Positions 32,614 to 45,300 of a DNA stretch of 64,000 nucleotides are shown piece after piece. The position numbers and the translations under genes are program-made. The notes below the pieces were generated by a model. That model did no database searches. It worked only from the letters and a program-made list of their open reading frames with translations, and was not told the origin of the DNA. Source of the stretch: Leucaena leucocephala (lineage: Eukaryota > Streptophyta > Magnoliopsida > Fabales > Fabaceae); contig CM073527.1 in NCBI GenBank assembly GCA_037074615.1, positions 25,730,848 through 25,794,847 of the forward strand, given 5' to 3'. The stretch's first letter is position 1. Each line of letters starts with the position of its first letter.

Positions 32614-35600
32614 AACAAGGGCATTAATTCTGGCTTCGATTGCTGTGGATGGGGCATCCTTTGCAGCATACCCGCACATTAAAGCCAAAGCATCATGAAT
32701 ATTGTCAGACTCTTCTACTTCTGTTCGAAAACTATCAGAGAAGAATGACATAATCCTGCAACGGATGATAAATACGAACAGTTCCAACAAATGCTTAAAA
32801 AATAAGCTAAAGAAAAGAAAAGTGATCAGAGCATGTCAATTACACGTAATCCTTCAAGTCTGGCATCAACCTCTGGAATATGCTTTGGCCAACATTATCC
32901 AGAATATCCTTAAGCTTCTCCAACACCGTATCCAAGTAGATGCAGCAGCCCAAAACCAGCAGAAACTAAATAAGATAAAAAAGCAACAAAAAATGGAAAA
33001 ATCATCTAAAAAGATAAACCTACTAAGTACCAATCCCATTGCTTTTGCCAATCCAAGCCTATTTGTTGGAATTGCAAAGTTTGCTTGCTTATACATCCAA
33101 TCTATTTTATTGTAGACATACGCTCTGTCAGTAATCCTTTGAAGCAGCATCCTCAAGCATCTGTAGTAAAGAACAATATCATTTTTTCATCAAACCCTTT
33201 CCAATATAAGTAGCACATAGCTTTTGCTAACAGCAGTAAAAGAGGGAAGCAAAAGGGTTCACGATCAAGCCAATAAAACTGAAGGGAAATAATGTTACAT
33301 AAGACCTTAGGCTCAAATTCAAATTAAGAAAAGCACATGAACTTTACGAAAGGCAAATGGGTGGCTTTCATCTCTTTCAATCTCCTTTACAATGTGCAGT
33401 ACTTCATAATTGTTAAGAAAGGGAAACAGAAAGAATAGAAACTGTAACGAACTGATGCAATATTTGTGACATTCCAACCATCGCTAAATTTCGTTTCTAC
33501 AGAATACAGCTTCAGATTATTAAGAATTAAGAAAAGTAAATTATTAACTCGTGGATAAATAACAAGTAACCTCTATCATATAAAAAGGTACAGATGTCAA
33601 AAATTAACTGTGATGAATCAAATGACATTTCATAATGCCTTAGCAAACCTTTAACTTAGTATTACAACCGCTATAACTTTTCTATATTATGTTTTAATAG
33701 ATTATTCAAATTTTGCTGCAATCAACTTCTGAAACAAGGTAGAAAGCAATATCTAGTAGTATGTCAAGCTTTTACTAGATCTAATTAAGCACACTTGAGG
33801 GTACAGCATTGATACCGGTGAAGAAAGGCAGCATGTTCATCGTCAGGTGTATAGAGCTCATAATGTTTGTTAAAAACATTTCCAAGAGACATTATCCAAT
33901 CTGCATCTCGAATCACATCCAAAGATTCTGCAAGAAACTGAAATAGTAAACAAATATAAAAATTATAAATATCTCTGGCATTTCAGAGGGATTAAATATC
34001 ACTTCCCACATAATATCCAAAACTTGAATTTTTATATAGTCATATTTTCATAACCACAATAAATGTAGTCATCTATCAATTTGCCAACTTTTAAAAGTGT
34101 ATCAATTTCAGAAATATATTTGACCATTTCAGCAACTCTATTGGTTGCTTACATTGACCTAATGAAACATAATCTGAATTGCAAAACGTTCTAAATAATC
34201 CCATTTACCTGAATAAAACATATCGTGTATTAAACAGAAAGTTTGACTAAAATGGAATATCTTTTTAAAGATTACAACAAAAATAAGAGAAAAACGGGAT
34301 GTATCAGAAGTTAATCGCACTCACATTAATCATCATGTCATCCCAAGTATCTTGATAAGATGGATCCTGTTTCAAGTCCTCAGTATCGCTGACATATGAG
34401 TTCTTTGGAATCTAGAGCTTGCCAAGCACACAAATTAATTACAAAAGGATATGCGATCAGCATCTCAAACTTGTGAGCAACACAAGAAAGCAGAACATGA
34501 CAAATACTAATTTAATTTAGCTGGTGGTTTTTTTCTAAGGGTATCTGTTATGGATTTGCGAATGGACAGAAAGCTGTTCTACGCTAAAGATTATAAAGCC
34601 TTCTCCTTTGGTCTTGAATACTAGCAAAAAGAGTATTTTCATAGAGCTTAAGATATTATTTTAATCTTTACCACAAACTATGAGCTCATCTTGCCGGTAC
34701 CACAACTCTTAGTTAACATAGAACTTATAGCATAAACTATGTATTTAGTTAAACTATTGCCTCATCTTTCCACCCTATCAACTATTAAAAATATTTCAGT
34801 ATCACACAGAACTTAAGACTTTAATATAATTCAAATTGAATCTCTAGCTCAAACAATTACCTCATCTTGCCAAAACAAAAAACTATGTTTTGGAAATAAA
34901 GGTGCCAGATGACAAAGAACCTGCAAACAGAAAATATTTCTTTGATAATAATTACTAAAAGTTCAGACTAATCTAATGAGAAAAATTCATCTTAAGATAT
35001 CACGAAAATTGTTCAAAATAAGGGCAAAAGTGCCTTCAAGTTGAAGTACAATATGTAAACTAAAGATTATACAAAATAAGACCACTAGAATGAGGCCATA
35101 AATGTTATCCCTTATCCTTAGAAAAAGTTGTGTATGTCTCCCACACACGCATGCACGATATGAACGAAGAAATATTGCATAGAGATGAGTGACAATATTT
35201 GTGTTCTAGCTGAAAGCAAACCCTGTTCTGTAGATGCCACAGATTATCTCTGCCTTTCCCACTGAGATTTAATTATAAGCCATGCAATAAGACTATAGGT
35301 ATATACTAAACAATAGTTTAAAAAAGTGCACAATATTCAAGGATTAGATGTTCTCACTGTCAAAATATGGGTAGCCAGCTGATCCCTAGCTAGAGGATCG
35401 TGCAAAAGCACCACCAAACGAGCAAAAAGATCCTATAAACAAATCCATCGTAAATTATAAAATTAGGACTGATGTGCTAAACAAAATTATCTTATAGAAA
35501 AAAAAAATATCAAACTCATACCTCAATAGTTGGTATATCAACACTAGCTTTACGCAGACTCAACATATCATTGCCATAAGATCGATGACGCCATAAATCT

Positions 35601-35984
35601 GAGATACATCTGCAAACCTATAAAAGTAGCAATGATATGCCAGAACATCACATTCACAACAAATGCATGTAAATGGCCAGACATTTTGTAATAGAAAGGA
35701 TTACCACAGCAACTGCACCTTATAGGCCTGTGGAATAATCATCTTCAACAGAAAAGGCCAAAGAATGCTCTGAAAAAACATTCAACAACAATTAGGTGAA
35801 ATTAGTAGATAGGGAATTGCTAGAACTAACAGGTTCCAAGAACGAAGGAAATCATTACCATAAATTTGGTGGATAAGGGGAGGATTTAATTTACCTCCAT
35901 TTCAGGAATTGTAATGGTCACTAAAAGGAGACATTTCTCACAAATTGCTCTTAACTCTTCCAGTGTAACTGCACCAATTTTCAT
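32614..35984 (-). pseudogene. SGR6-like pseudogene, second block
   Basis: Exons: 35895-35984 (ELRAICEKCLLLVTITIPEM), 35705-35769 (LWPFLLKMIIPQAY, then a one-base deletion near 35718), 35522-35617 (RHRSYGNDMLSLRKASVDIP), 35358-35432 (DLFARLVVLLHDPLARDQLA), 34861-34920, 34325-34411 (DTEDLKQDPSYQDTWDDMM), 33816-33937 (FLAESLDVIRDADWIMSLGN), 33031-33160 (ITDRAYVYNKIDWMYKQAN and NRLGLAKAMGL), 32871-32965 or shorter (LDTVLEKLKDILDNVGQSI) and 32614-32755 (FFSDSFRTEVEESDNIHDAL). In the 32871 exon one base of the expected His codon is missing and the expected acceptor reads TTTTGG. A good upstream acceptor at about 32966 (TTATTTAG) would restore the frame. Confidence 0.8.
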
Positions 35985-36091
35985 CTGAGAAGAATAGCAG
36001 GGTTAAGAATCTGATGGGCCCAAAATTAAGAGTCTATTTTCAAAAGTTTAGACAGACGGATGCAGAACAGATGAGTAATTAGAGAATTGAT

Positions 36092-36400
36092 ATGTGACGC
36101 TTTTTGGGAAATTTCAGGTATTTTGGGAAAGGGGAGACATTTGGTTTAAGGGCTTGGCTTTAGTGTTTCAGTTAAGAGGAAATTTTGTAAGAGAACATAT
36201 AAATAGGGCATGTGGAGAGATATTTGGAAGTGTTGAGGGAGATTCCAAGTGCATCTCAACGCAATAGGGGAACTTGCTATTCTGTTGATTTCTTAACTAG
36301 GTAAAAAGCACGGCAGAATAATACAACATATATTTGTGAATTTTATTTTCAATAAGAAATTTCTTTAATTGAAGATCATACTATACAAGAGATCAAAACA
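36092..36400 (+). mobile_element. LTR-like insertion (possible solo LTR)
   Basis: Within an intron of the SGR6-like pseudogene. It starts tgtgacgcttttt, contains a TATA-like ataaatag (about 36200) with a downstream poly-A-signal-like aataa and A/T-rich tail, unlike the surrounding intron. No partner LTR or secure target duplication was found, so borders are uncertain. Confidence 0.35.
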
Positions 36401-39400
36401 TGGGAGGCTTCAATGATATCAACATAGGAAACGCTTCCAATAATAACGAGTACAGAACTACACTGCAAGGCAGAGAGTATTGCTCTAAGCGGGAAAAACA
36501 AAAACAAATAAACCAAAGCAGTGTTGAAAAAAATTGACCACCAAAGAGGAAAGCAACACTATTTAAAATTCTCATAAAAATCATGACAACTTAAAGTTGG
36601 AAAGTTTAAAATAGATGAAAATGGCATGAGGGAGAACAAATGTGTACCTCTACTCTCTTATTTGCACAACTCTCAATATTACTCTTATTTTGATTTGTTA
36701 AAGCACAACGCAAACAAGGTATTCAACGGACAACTCTCCGTAAGTCCCAACCAAGTAAAAGTGTGAGGCCATGACCACAATTAACTAACAACAAATGAGC
36801 AAATCTCAAATATGGAAGACAGCAAAAGGTACTCTAACAAATCAAACGAGGCAAAATGTGTGCAATACTGAAAGAAACAATAGCAAAATTAATCCATAGT
36901 GATTTACCTCTGAAAGTGTCATTTTCACACCTAAATTCTGCTCATCTAATAAAAACTTTACAGCTTCAACTAGAAGAGGCCTTTTAACATGCAAAGTTTC
37001 AGACAAACTTCACAAAGAATTTTAGTGAGCTCTTATTAAAGAATCGATAATAATTAGCATGAGAATTAGAAAGAAGAAACCTTGGCAAAAGATGCTTCAA
37101 AACACAAAGTGCACCAAAGGTCAATGGTTCTTCCCTCAACCTGCATTTCTGACAGTAAAGAACCAAGGAGAAGTTATGATCAAATTAAAGAAACATGATT
37201 CTTTTCTTTTTCTTTTTGTAATAAAAGAGGATAATTTAATAGAATGAGAGATCAAAAGGATAAAACTGTAAAGTCAAATCCTTACTCCACTCATTTTCAT
37301 TTCTAAAGTATGTGATGCAAGTTCTTTTTCAACATGATATCTGTTAGGATTAGTTTCTGAGTAAGACTTTGTAGATATAAAAGAGTAAATTACCTTTGAC
37401 TTCCCATGAATCTTAGCTCGAAACAAATGCACTCTCCTCAGAGGATAGGTCATGTAATTTAAGTAGTTTTTCTAGATCATAGAGTCCAGTCTGTATGAGT
37501 TTTTCCCTCAATGGAATCAAACCCCTACACTCATGCAGCATCTTTGGATATCACCACACCATTGCAGAACTTTGCCAATGATACTAAAAAAATTCCCGTT
37601 GAAAGATTCAGAGAGATTGGGATGCATTATTGCATAATAGTTTTAACACGTCATTATAGGCTGAGAGTTGGTCATCTGCAATTTAATTTCTCTCTCATTT
37701 TAATCAATGTTCTTCCTTTATGAGGTCAAACAAATAAGAACTTCAACAAAGAAATAATAATTTCAAGAAGACAGACCATCAAGAGTTGAAGGTACTTACA
37801 TTTACAAGGAACGTAAACAAATCATCTGGATACACTAAGCCAACTGTCAGAAAGCAATGTTGCACCTCATTATACATCTTCCGTACAGTTTACAATAAAT
37901 TACAAATCTTTTTTTCAAATGGGAAAAAAATCATTATGAGAGAACTGGAACTCAAAATAAAAGTACAAAAGAGAAAACAAAATCAAAAGCTCAAAAAGGT
38001 TCACCAAACCCTCTGCAATTCTCAAAAAGCAACCAGTACCCCCTTCCCAAAAGAAAATGAAAAAGAAAAGAAGCACCATCTCTGATCCAAGTATAATTTT
38101 AAAATTTTCTTTCTTTACTTTATCTTAAGCAGGTTAAGGGGAAATTCTAATCCACAACTCACCCATTTGCCACCCTCAGTCACTAATAACAACCTCCAAT
38201 ATATCTCAAGAAAAATGAACAAACGTGAACTATAACGCGCCAATTTCACGAAATTCAGACATGATATATAAAAGCAAAAACAATTTAAAAAAAAGAGTCA
38301 TCTAACAGTTATAACGTGCAAGCAACAGAAATTATGATATGCAACTAAATACTACAAATGAAATGGGCAGTATTACCTTCAATCCCACTGAGAAATCTGA
38401 TTTTTCTTTGCTGTTATAATTAATACAAACCACGTGCAGAAGGGTTGACAGAATCATTGTTAGGTCCTACATATCAACAAAATTTCTTAAATAGATGGAG
38501 AGAAAAATTTCCCAACACAAATTCTTAGATGCTAGCGGATAAAGCAACTATTTATAAGGAATAGATATAAACTAAGCCAACTAAATTTATGCATAGGCCA
38601 CACTTAACGCAAGAGAAGAGTTCAGATACCTCATTAAATAATTAATTCAGCAAAGAAAGATTTCCAAAGAGCAACAAAGAAGAGTATTGGGAATTTCAAG
38701 TTCAGTTTTTCTCAGATCCACCAACTACGTGTCAATGGTATTATACCATCTTCCATACCATATTCACAATAGCCACGGATAAGACATTGCTGTTACTTAT
38801 AACGTTAAAAAATCCATATCCAGGCCCTCATATATAAATATATGCTCAAGTAACATAATGATACAGGCCAAAAACATAGGAAAACTAGATCTTAGACAAA
38901 GATACTCACTAAACAGGAATTTTTGAATATGAACTTTACATTTAATGCTACCTCGAAATCAAGCAAAGGAGGACCACTTTCTGATGGTAAAGAAGCATTT
39001 AAGAGGTTGTGGATACTACATGTGGCCAAAAAAGAGATATCTTGATTCTTCTTATACCTGACAACAAGAAGAGAAGAAAAATTAAACTATACTATAAATA
39101 CTGTAGACTGTGGTTAGTCTAAATATTTGTAGTATTCCTGTCACACCAAAACAAACTCATGAAGTGAGAAAATTATAAAACCAATACACAAAATGTTTTG
39201 TGCAAAAAATAAAAAGGCAATTGAATATGCAGTTTGAAGCAATATGTAGGTGAATCTTACAAATCCAATATTGTAGGAATAAGCCTTAGTAAAGCTGCCT
39301 TCCATTGGGTTCGTGTTATAAGACCAACCATCTGACCTAAGGCTTCCACTGATGCTACCCGAACCCAAATCCCAACAAGTGGAAGGAAGCAAAAAGACAA

Positions 39401-39424
39401 ATATGAATCAAATGAACGCGATTA

Positions 39425-39990
39425 GACAAACATGACAAAATGTTTGAATTCTTGTGTGTATACAATGAGCATATTACACAAAGAAACAAGTATATTAGGG
39501 ACTTAAAAAAAGATAGCCAGTATACACATGTGCCTAAAGAAATACATTAAATTATTTCTAACACTCCCCACAAGTTGGTGAGTGAATAACTTCCCTGCCA
39601 AGCTTGACAATTAAATCCTAAAATATGACATTCGATAATATGCACATCTACAAGTTGGTCGCAAGACGAAATAAAAGGAGTACAAATTATAATTCGTTTT
39701 ATCAAAGTGTTGATCTGGTTCAGCATGCTTAATACGGTCATGTTTGTACCAGATTACGAACATTGTTGATAGTAGATTTATTATGAAAATAGAACTTCAC
39801 TGAACCTTCCACATTAATCTTCAAACCTTCTAAGATTATCTTAGCCATCATAATTCACATACCCTGAGTGGCATAACTCAGAACTCGACCAATGCGCTAG
39901 AACATGCGGCCATATTTGCCCCTGGAAAATAAAGTCGTATCCTTTTCCTAGTGTACCCTCAAGTACTGGTCTTAAAAACTTCAAGGAAGA
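39425..39990 (-). mobile_element. Ty1/copia retrotransposon remnant (RNase H end plus LTR start)
   Basis: On the minus strand about 39830-39560 resembles the C-terminal end of copia pol: a degenerate FYFHNKSTINN segment (cf. the DNKSAI region), then CTPFISSCDQLVDVHI (cf. CTPF..T..QLAD.LTK), then a degenerate end before TGTTAG, where the 3' LTR would start near 39561. Stops and frameshifts are frequent. It lies in the intron between the exons at 39261-39364 and 40417-40480. Only this end is recognisable. Confidence 0.6.
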
Positions 39991-41449
39991 AATAAATAGA
40001 AACCAACAATAAACTAATTTATTCTAATATTACACACATCTTGAACTGAATAACCGCATGGTTTAGTTATTTAGTCCTTTCAAATAAATATTAGTGCAAT
40101 GGGGTCCATTTTTACATTTATCTCTTAACATTGTCTTTCTTAACAGATATGGCTTGATAAAAAGGCAACATTTTTAACTATTACAAAAATATTCTATTAT
40201 CGAAGATCTGGTAGAAGAGTTTCCATTGAGAGAGAAAACATTTTAGCTTCCCTAAATCATATGATTGATTGAATATAAAAATAAAAAATGGGAATTCAGT
40301 ATCGAGACCTACAGTAGTATTTCTTTATTGGGGGCCAAAAAAAGAGGTAGAAAGAAGAGAAGGATAGAGCAGCAACAGAATGCAAATCAATAAAAGAACA
40401 TCAATTACAGGCAAACCTTTAGATCACGAGAAGTAGCCCAAATTCTCAACAAAAGCTCAAAGGCAGAATTTAGGAAGGACGTGCACTACTTGCATATATT
40501 CCTTAGACAGGGAAAAAAGGGAAATAAAATATTAGAATTCAGGAAAAGAACTAGAAGACTATATATTTTTCTCACATGACATCACCTTCAAGGGAGGAAT
40601 GTGGAGGGCAATCCTTACTCCATTGGCAAGCAGCTTGACACCAACACTTGAATGCTGCAAAAGGATAATAAATGTTACAACTAACATGCAAATGAATTAA
40701 ATAGATAGCATAGACTCCAGTAATAACACATTTGACTAAGGCAGCTAAAACTCTCCAAACCCCCTCCCCCTCCACAAATGTGCAAGGAAGAAAAGAAATG
40801 AATAACAATGAGGAGATTAAATTTTGTTTAATAAAAGTGAGGGCACTAGTTGGAGCTAAAAGTAATGACAAAGGCTTCATAGTTTACAGAAATGCTAAGA
40901 ACCAAGACAAACTAAATGGAAATCTTTTTCTATTATCTATGAACATAAAATCCACTTACCCAACATTATAGTCTAAATCTTAAATAAACATTTAAAATGG
41001 AGCCAAGAATACAGCCAAATCTAGCATGCTTTATCATTAAGAAGTTGTACCACACATATTCAAGATAAATACAAATTCAAATCAAAGTTTACATTTTTCC
41101 AAAATGTTTTTCAAAATAAGAAGATAGAAACATTTTTAATAGAAAAGGTTTTTTAGATAAAAGAATAAATTTTATTTTATTAATTGATTGCAGTCCTCCA
41201 CTGTTTCATGTCTATATGCATATGATGTATCATATTCCGCCCAACAGGGCATGAAACTTGCTCAAGGTAATTGTGATGAGCACAAGCCCAAAGAAAGGGT
41301 CCAATCCTAAAAGACTAGGCTATTGGGAGGGAGAACTCTTTGAGTTTATAAACCCCACTTCACTTATGACCTCTAAAGTTGAAATCCTTTGGCTATCAAG
41401 GAAGCACAATAAAATTTGCCACACCATTTGCAAAAATTGGCCGATGTAC

Positions 41450-41633
41450 ATGTAGAAGATATTGGAATAAATAAGGAGAGATCATAGGAATCAATAGTAA
41501 ATGGGGAAATCATAGGAATTGATTAGGAGAATATTTGTTACCGGATGTCCCACTGTAAATCCCACAATTTAAGGACTCATTACATGTATAAATGTAGCAT
41601 ATCATAAACAATTGCAATATACAAAATTCATAC
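41450..41633 (+). mobile_element. LTR-like insertion (possible copia solo LTR)
   Basis: Begins tgtagaagatattgg, has a TATA-like tataaatg at about 41587 and ends near ttcataca, the general look of a short copia LTR. It sits in an intron of the SGR6-like pseudogene. The 230 bp to its left (41220-41450) also has retroelement-like composition. Target duplication not secured. Confidence 0.35.
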
Positions 41634-43374
41634 AGAAAATTCCAGGTTTCATTCCCATTGTTTTCTTCCTGCCGCTGAGTATTATGTCTTCAAACAGTAC
41701 ATCTCGCACATTTCCGAGAATTGGTAGAATTTGTGAAAGAACACCTTTCCAACGGGGAATGAACTGCATTGCTGTAACAGGTTTAAAAGGTAGAAAGAAA
41801 TCAGTGCCCAGTGCAGAACTGAACCCACCCGCCCCCAAACCCCCCAAAAAATTACTTGAAAATTGTAACTACAGAAAAAATCCAAGAGACAATTTACTTA
41901 CGGTCAGAAGAAGCAAATTCTGCAAGAATTTGGACCATAGCTGGTAATGCTGAAGTTGGCCCAGATAAATGAAGATAAATCTCTTCCATCATCTGCAATT
42001 CCAATTCAAGAGATGAAGAGAGAGGCAGGCAAAAGATAGAAGATTGAGAACCCGGTTTAGAATCCAGGTCAAAGTAGAAGTGAAATGAAATGAATAATAA
42101 CAAATAGAAGCAACTAATATTGCCTACAAAGCTGAAACAGAAAGGAGATAATTCTTTTTTTTTGGGTAACATAAAGGAGATAATACTTTAGCACGGTACA
42201 AAATGTTCAGATCTAATTCCTACAACGAAATATTAGACAAAAATCAAGAGGTAAAGATAGATAACAGGGATTTCATTGATTAATATCCAAAGATATCCGA
42301 GACAATATTTTTCTTTATATCTGTCTATCCTATCCCTTTAGACATGTCTTTTCGTTCCATATTAAAATAAAGAATATTTAAAAATCATTTTAATAAAGTA
42401 AAAGCAGAGAAAATAGCTCACTAGGTCAGGTAAATGTGAGCCTATTGCAACAAGTAGGCTCGTTGCCTCTTGCAGGCAATCAGAATTTAGTTCCTGCAGA
42501 AGAAGCACGGGAACTAGTCATGTGTACCAATTAAGGTAAAGCGCAGAATTTGATGAAGCCATTAATTAAAATGTCCAAAGATAACTGTCATAACAAGAAA
42601 ATGACGCGCAAGGGACAAACAGAGGAAGAGATAAGTATTTTATATCCATAGTGGAAAGACAAAAAAGTTGGTATCTAAGAGTGCTCTGGTAAAATTCTAC
42701 CAAACCATTTTTCTTTATCAAAAAAATTCTGCCAAACCTTAAAGCTGAATGTGTTTACGACTAGTGTCACGTTAACATAACCACACGTACTAGGTGAAAA
42801 GTGACGAAGTTATATATCGCAAGCAATGCCATCCAAGCATCAATTACCGAATTTTCCTGAATGAAAACAGAGACCTTGGAGGGTATAATCTCAGAGGTAG
42901 CAATCTTCGATAGATTGGCCATACAAGATTATCAATGTCTCTTCTGTCCAGTGCTCGAACTCCGTATGCCATCACTTGAAAATTTTCCTCCCTGTTTCCC
43001 AATCGCTGAAACATCCAAAAATCCCAAACCAAAGGAAATAATTAACAGTACCATCCTTGAACTTCTCTATCGTTATCAATTTCAACGAAACGTCAATAAA
43101 AAATTCTAAAGTACCCTACGTCCTCCTCGGGATTCCACCTCGCAGCACTCAAGAACTAGAAGGGGATTCCTGCAAATACAATGCCAAAAGATTCAAGGGG
43201 CAGTTGGAAGTGGAATACGGTAACAAATTGAATAAATGGCAGTGTTTGATAAGGAGAAAAGTACAAGGTAGCAATGTCTTTGAGAGATGCCATGGATGCC
43301 GCTCTGACGAAGGAAGAATCATCTGCCAGTAACTACACCAGAAGCCGAACGGCCTCTGCCAGGGAGTGAAACAT

Positions 43375-45300
43375 ATCAGACTAAAGAAGAATTTGACGGG
43401 CAGAGAGCAGAAAAATAAACTACCAGAGTCTGCAATGAAAAGATTGAGTGATGATCACGCCAACGAAACAGACGCGGGAAACATAAATAAATTCGCGCGC
43501 CTGGAAGGTGTACCAACGGTCTTTTTTTTCCTTCGGATGAAAGCTGTCAAGGTGATCAATTAATCATTAATCAGTCAGTCAGAAAGGTAAGGTAATGCGT
43601 TTTTTTTCACGACGGAAGAGTAGTGCGTTTTTTTCACGACGGAAGCTAGTGTGCGTTCCTTTCTTTTTTTCAGCTGTGAAAAAATGTCAGCAAATCTTGG
43701 ATCAATCAATTATCATTATTTACCGTAATTATTGATCAACGTATATAAAAGTTATTATTGTTTAAAAGTTGAATAATGCCTTCATTTAAGATTCACGCAA
43801 AACTTTTTTTTTTTTATGTTCAAAAGATTCAACACAAGATTGATATGCATAAATCACTTTAATTTGAACTTGGGGAAAAATATTTATTTTGATCACAATA
43901 ACATGTGACTTTTTCTTTTACAAAATAATACGCCAATGCCCCTCCCCCCATAATTTTACTAGTTTTTATTTGATTAATATTATTTTGATCTTTTATGGAT
44001 AATTTTTTAAAGGGTAAAGTAATACCTTATTTTATTTTTTAGATATAGTCAGTGTTATAATTTTATTTATGGTATAATTTTACCTATAATAGTTTTAACT
44101 TAGTATAATTTTACCTATAATTTTATTTTTTTTAAGTATAAAAAATTGTACTAAATTAAAAATATTATAAATAAAATTATACTAAATTAAAAGTTATAAA
44201 TAAAATTGTATTATAAATAAGATTAAAATATTGGGAGAAATAAAATTTAAGGATAGAAAAGGGATTTTCTTTTTTAATTTATAAAAAATTTGGATGAGAA
44301 AAAGTGGGGAAATAAAAATATAAACAAAACTATTTGTATGATAATCATTGGTAACGAATCCGCGGGAAAACCTGAAATTTCAACCCATTCCATTTGAACA
44401 ATTCAGATTTATTTATTTTTATCTTTTTTAAAAAATATTATTTTATTGTTTGTAGAATTTACTATTAAAAAAACTCTTGACAATCATTTTTTAAATAATT
44501 TTTGATTTAAAAAATATCAGTTAACAAAATATTAAATCTAAAGCGTATACGGTCTAAATGGGATGAGGATGTATGCTTATACAGAATATAAAAAACCTTT
44601 TAGCTGTTGTTTCAACAGAGATTGCGCTACCAACATGAATCGCCGTTGGTCGTCTTTTTGTAGGGCAGACCCAAAGGTCGTCTCTATGATTTGGTTGAAT
44701 ATGGGGCTTCCTTATAACTGTGAGGCAGCATGAATAAGACGCGCACAAGGAAATGAAAATGGCCATCGTAGTATACATACACATGTACATTTAGCGGTGG
44801 AGTAGTCTTGCTCGGTTCCTCCATAGATGGATCGGTGACAGATAAATGTTTCAATCATTCAACTCGATCGTTACAGGGATTCATGGACACTTTTCAATTC
44901 TCTCCAAGCATGACACTAGCATCCACTTAACAACCCCTCCAAAACCAATGTATCTGCTCTCCCATCAATCCAACCAAACACTTTGAATTTATCCTCAATT
45001 AATCTAACTTTCGCTTCCATGCAATAATTAAGCATGGATCCCCGTCCGGTTGCTTTAGATATGTACAGAAATGAACTGCAAAATCATGCAAATTGTTTCA
45101 GTAACAAGCTGCGCGTATCTGTTCAGACCATGCATTGTTCTTACTTCGCTGTACTCCATTTATCATATATTGTTCTACGCATTTCCCCCTCCATATTTGA
45201 CACTTCTTTCTAAGAAATCATATATTGTTCTTGCTTCGCTGTACTCCTTTTATCTCTTCCGACCAAGCAGTCCTCAATACTATAATATAATAATACAGGG
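43375..45300. other. AT-rich intergenic region
   Basis: Upstream of the SGR6-like pseudogene. Contains its former promoter region, a G-rich direct repeat around 43600-43640 (gtgcgttttttt..cacgacggaag twice) and long AT-rich stretches (43780-44550). A 78-codon minus frame at 44554-44790 has no recognisable features and is not called. Confidence 0.5.

Larger units (their letters stand above)
22139..43374 (-). pseudogene. SHOOT GRAVITROPISM 6 / MROH1-like HEAT-repeat gene, non-processed pseudogene
   Basis: About 50 short exons spread over 21 kb, in collinear order, code for most of a roughly 1700-residue ARM/HEAT-repeat protein of the plant SGR6 (maestro heat-like, MROH1) family. Signature segments are NRLGLAKAMGL, FPLKRRDQLLDYILTL, VEVLCRHVSDDS, DESVQLTAVSCYLM and FTQHLPSRLDTYMAS. 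SGR6 is a membrane-associated endomembrane/vacuole protein needed for shoot gravitropism in Arabidopsis. Introns are retained, so it is not a retrocopy. It carries in-frame stops (43334-43336, 30912-30914, 30015-30017, 24731-24733), at least seven single-base deletions in exons, at least three acceptors without AG and a missing exon. The four block entries give positions. Exon calls rest on my memory of the family plus splice-site and phase consistency; exon lengths fit whole codons wherever no lesion is claimed. Confidence 0.85.
36648..43374 (-). pseudogene. SGR6-like pseudogene, 5' block
   Basis: Exons read on the minus strand: 43265-43374 (Met at 43374, LAEAVRLLV, TAG stop at 43334-43336, LLADDSSFVRAASMASLKDI), 43115-43169, 42875-43005 (QVMAYGVRALD; one base missing near 42923 before MANLSKIATSEIIPSK), 42422-42493, 41902-41992 (MMEEIYLHLSGPTSALPAM), 41701-41771, 40576-40654 (FKCWCQAACQW), 40417-40480 (acceptor lacks AG), 39261-39364 (VEALGQMVGLITRT; acceptor TTTGG instead of TTTAG), 38952-39057, 38377-38466, 37800-37877, 37081-37148, 36908-37007 and 36648-36784 (LIVVMASH; one base missing near 36710). 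Lengths of the undamaged exons agree with phase. The Met at 43374 is the only nearby start in frame, but the family's usual N-terminal leader is not recognisable. Confidence 0.8.

Noticed and set aside
22139..43374. Treating the SGR6-like frameshifts as sequencing errors in a working gene
   Set aside because: Lesions are of many kinds (stops, deletions mostly outside homopolymers, broken acceptors, a missing exon), while neighbouring intact genes and the 4.5-kb retrotransposon frame show no such errors.
44554..44790. 78-codon minus frame as a gene
   Set aside because: No start context, splice pattern or family resemblance.
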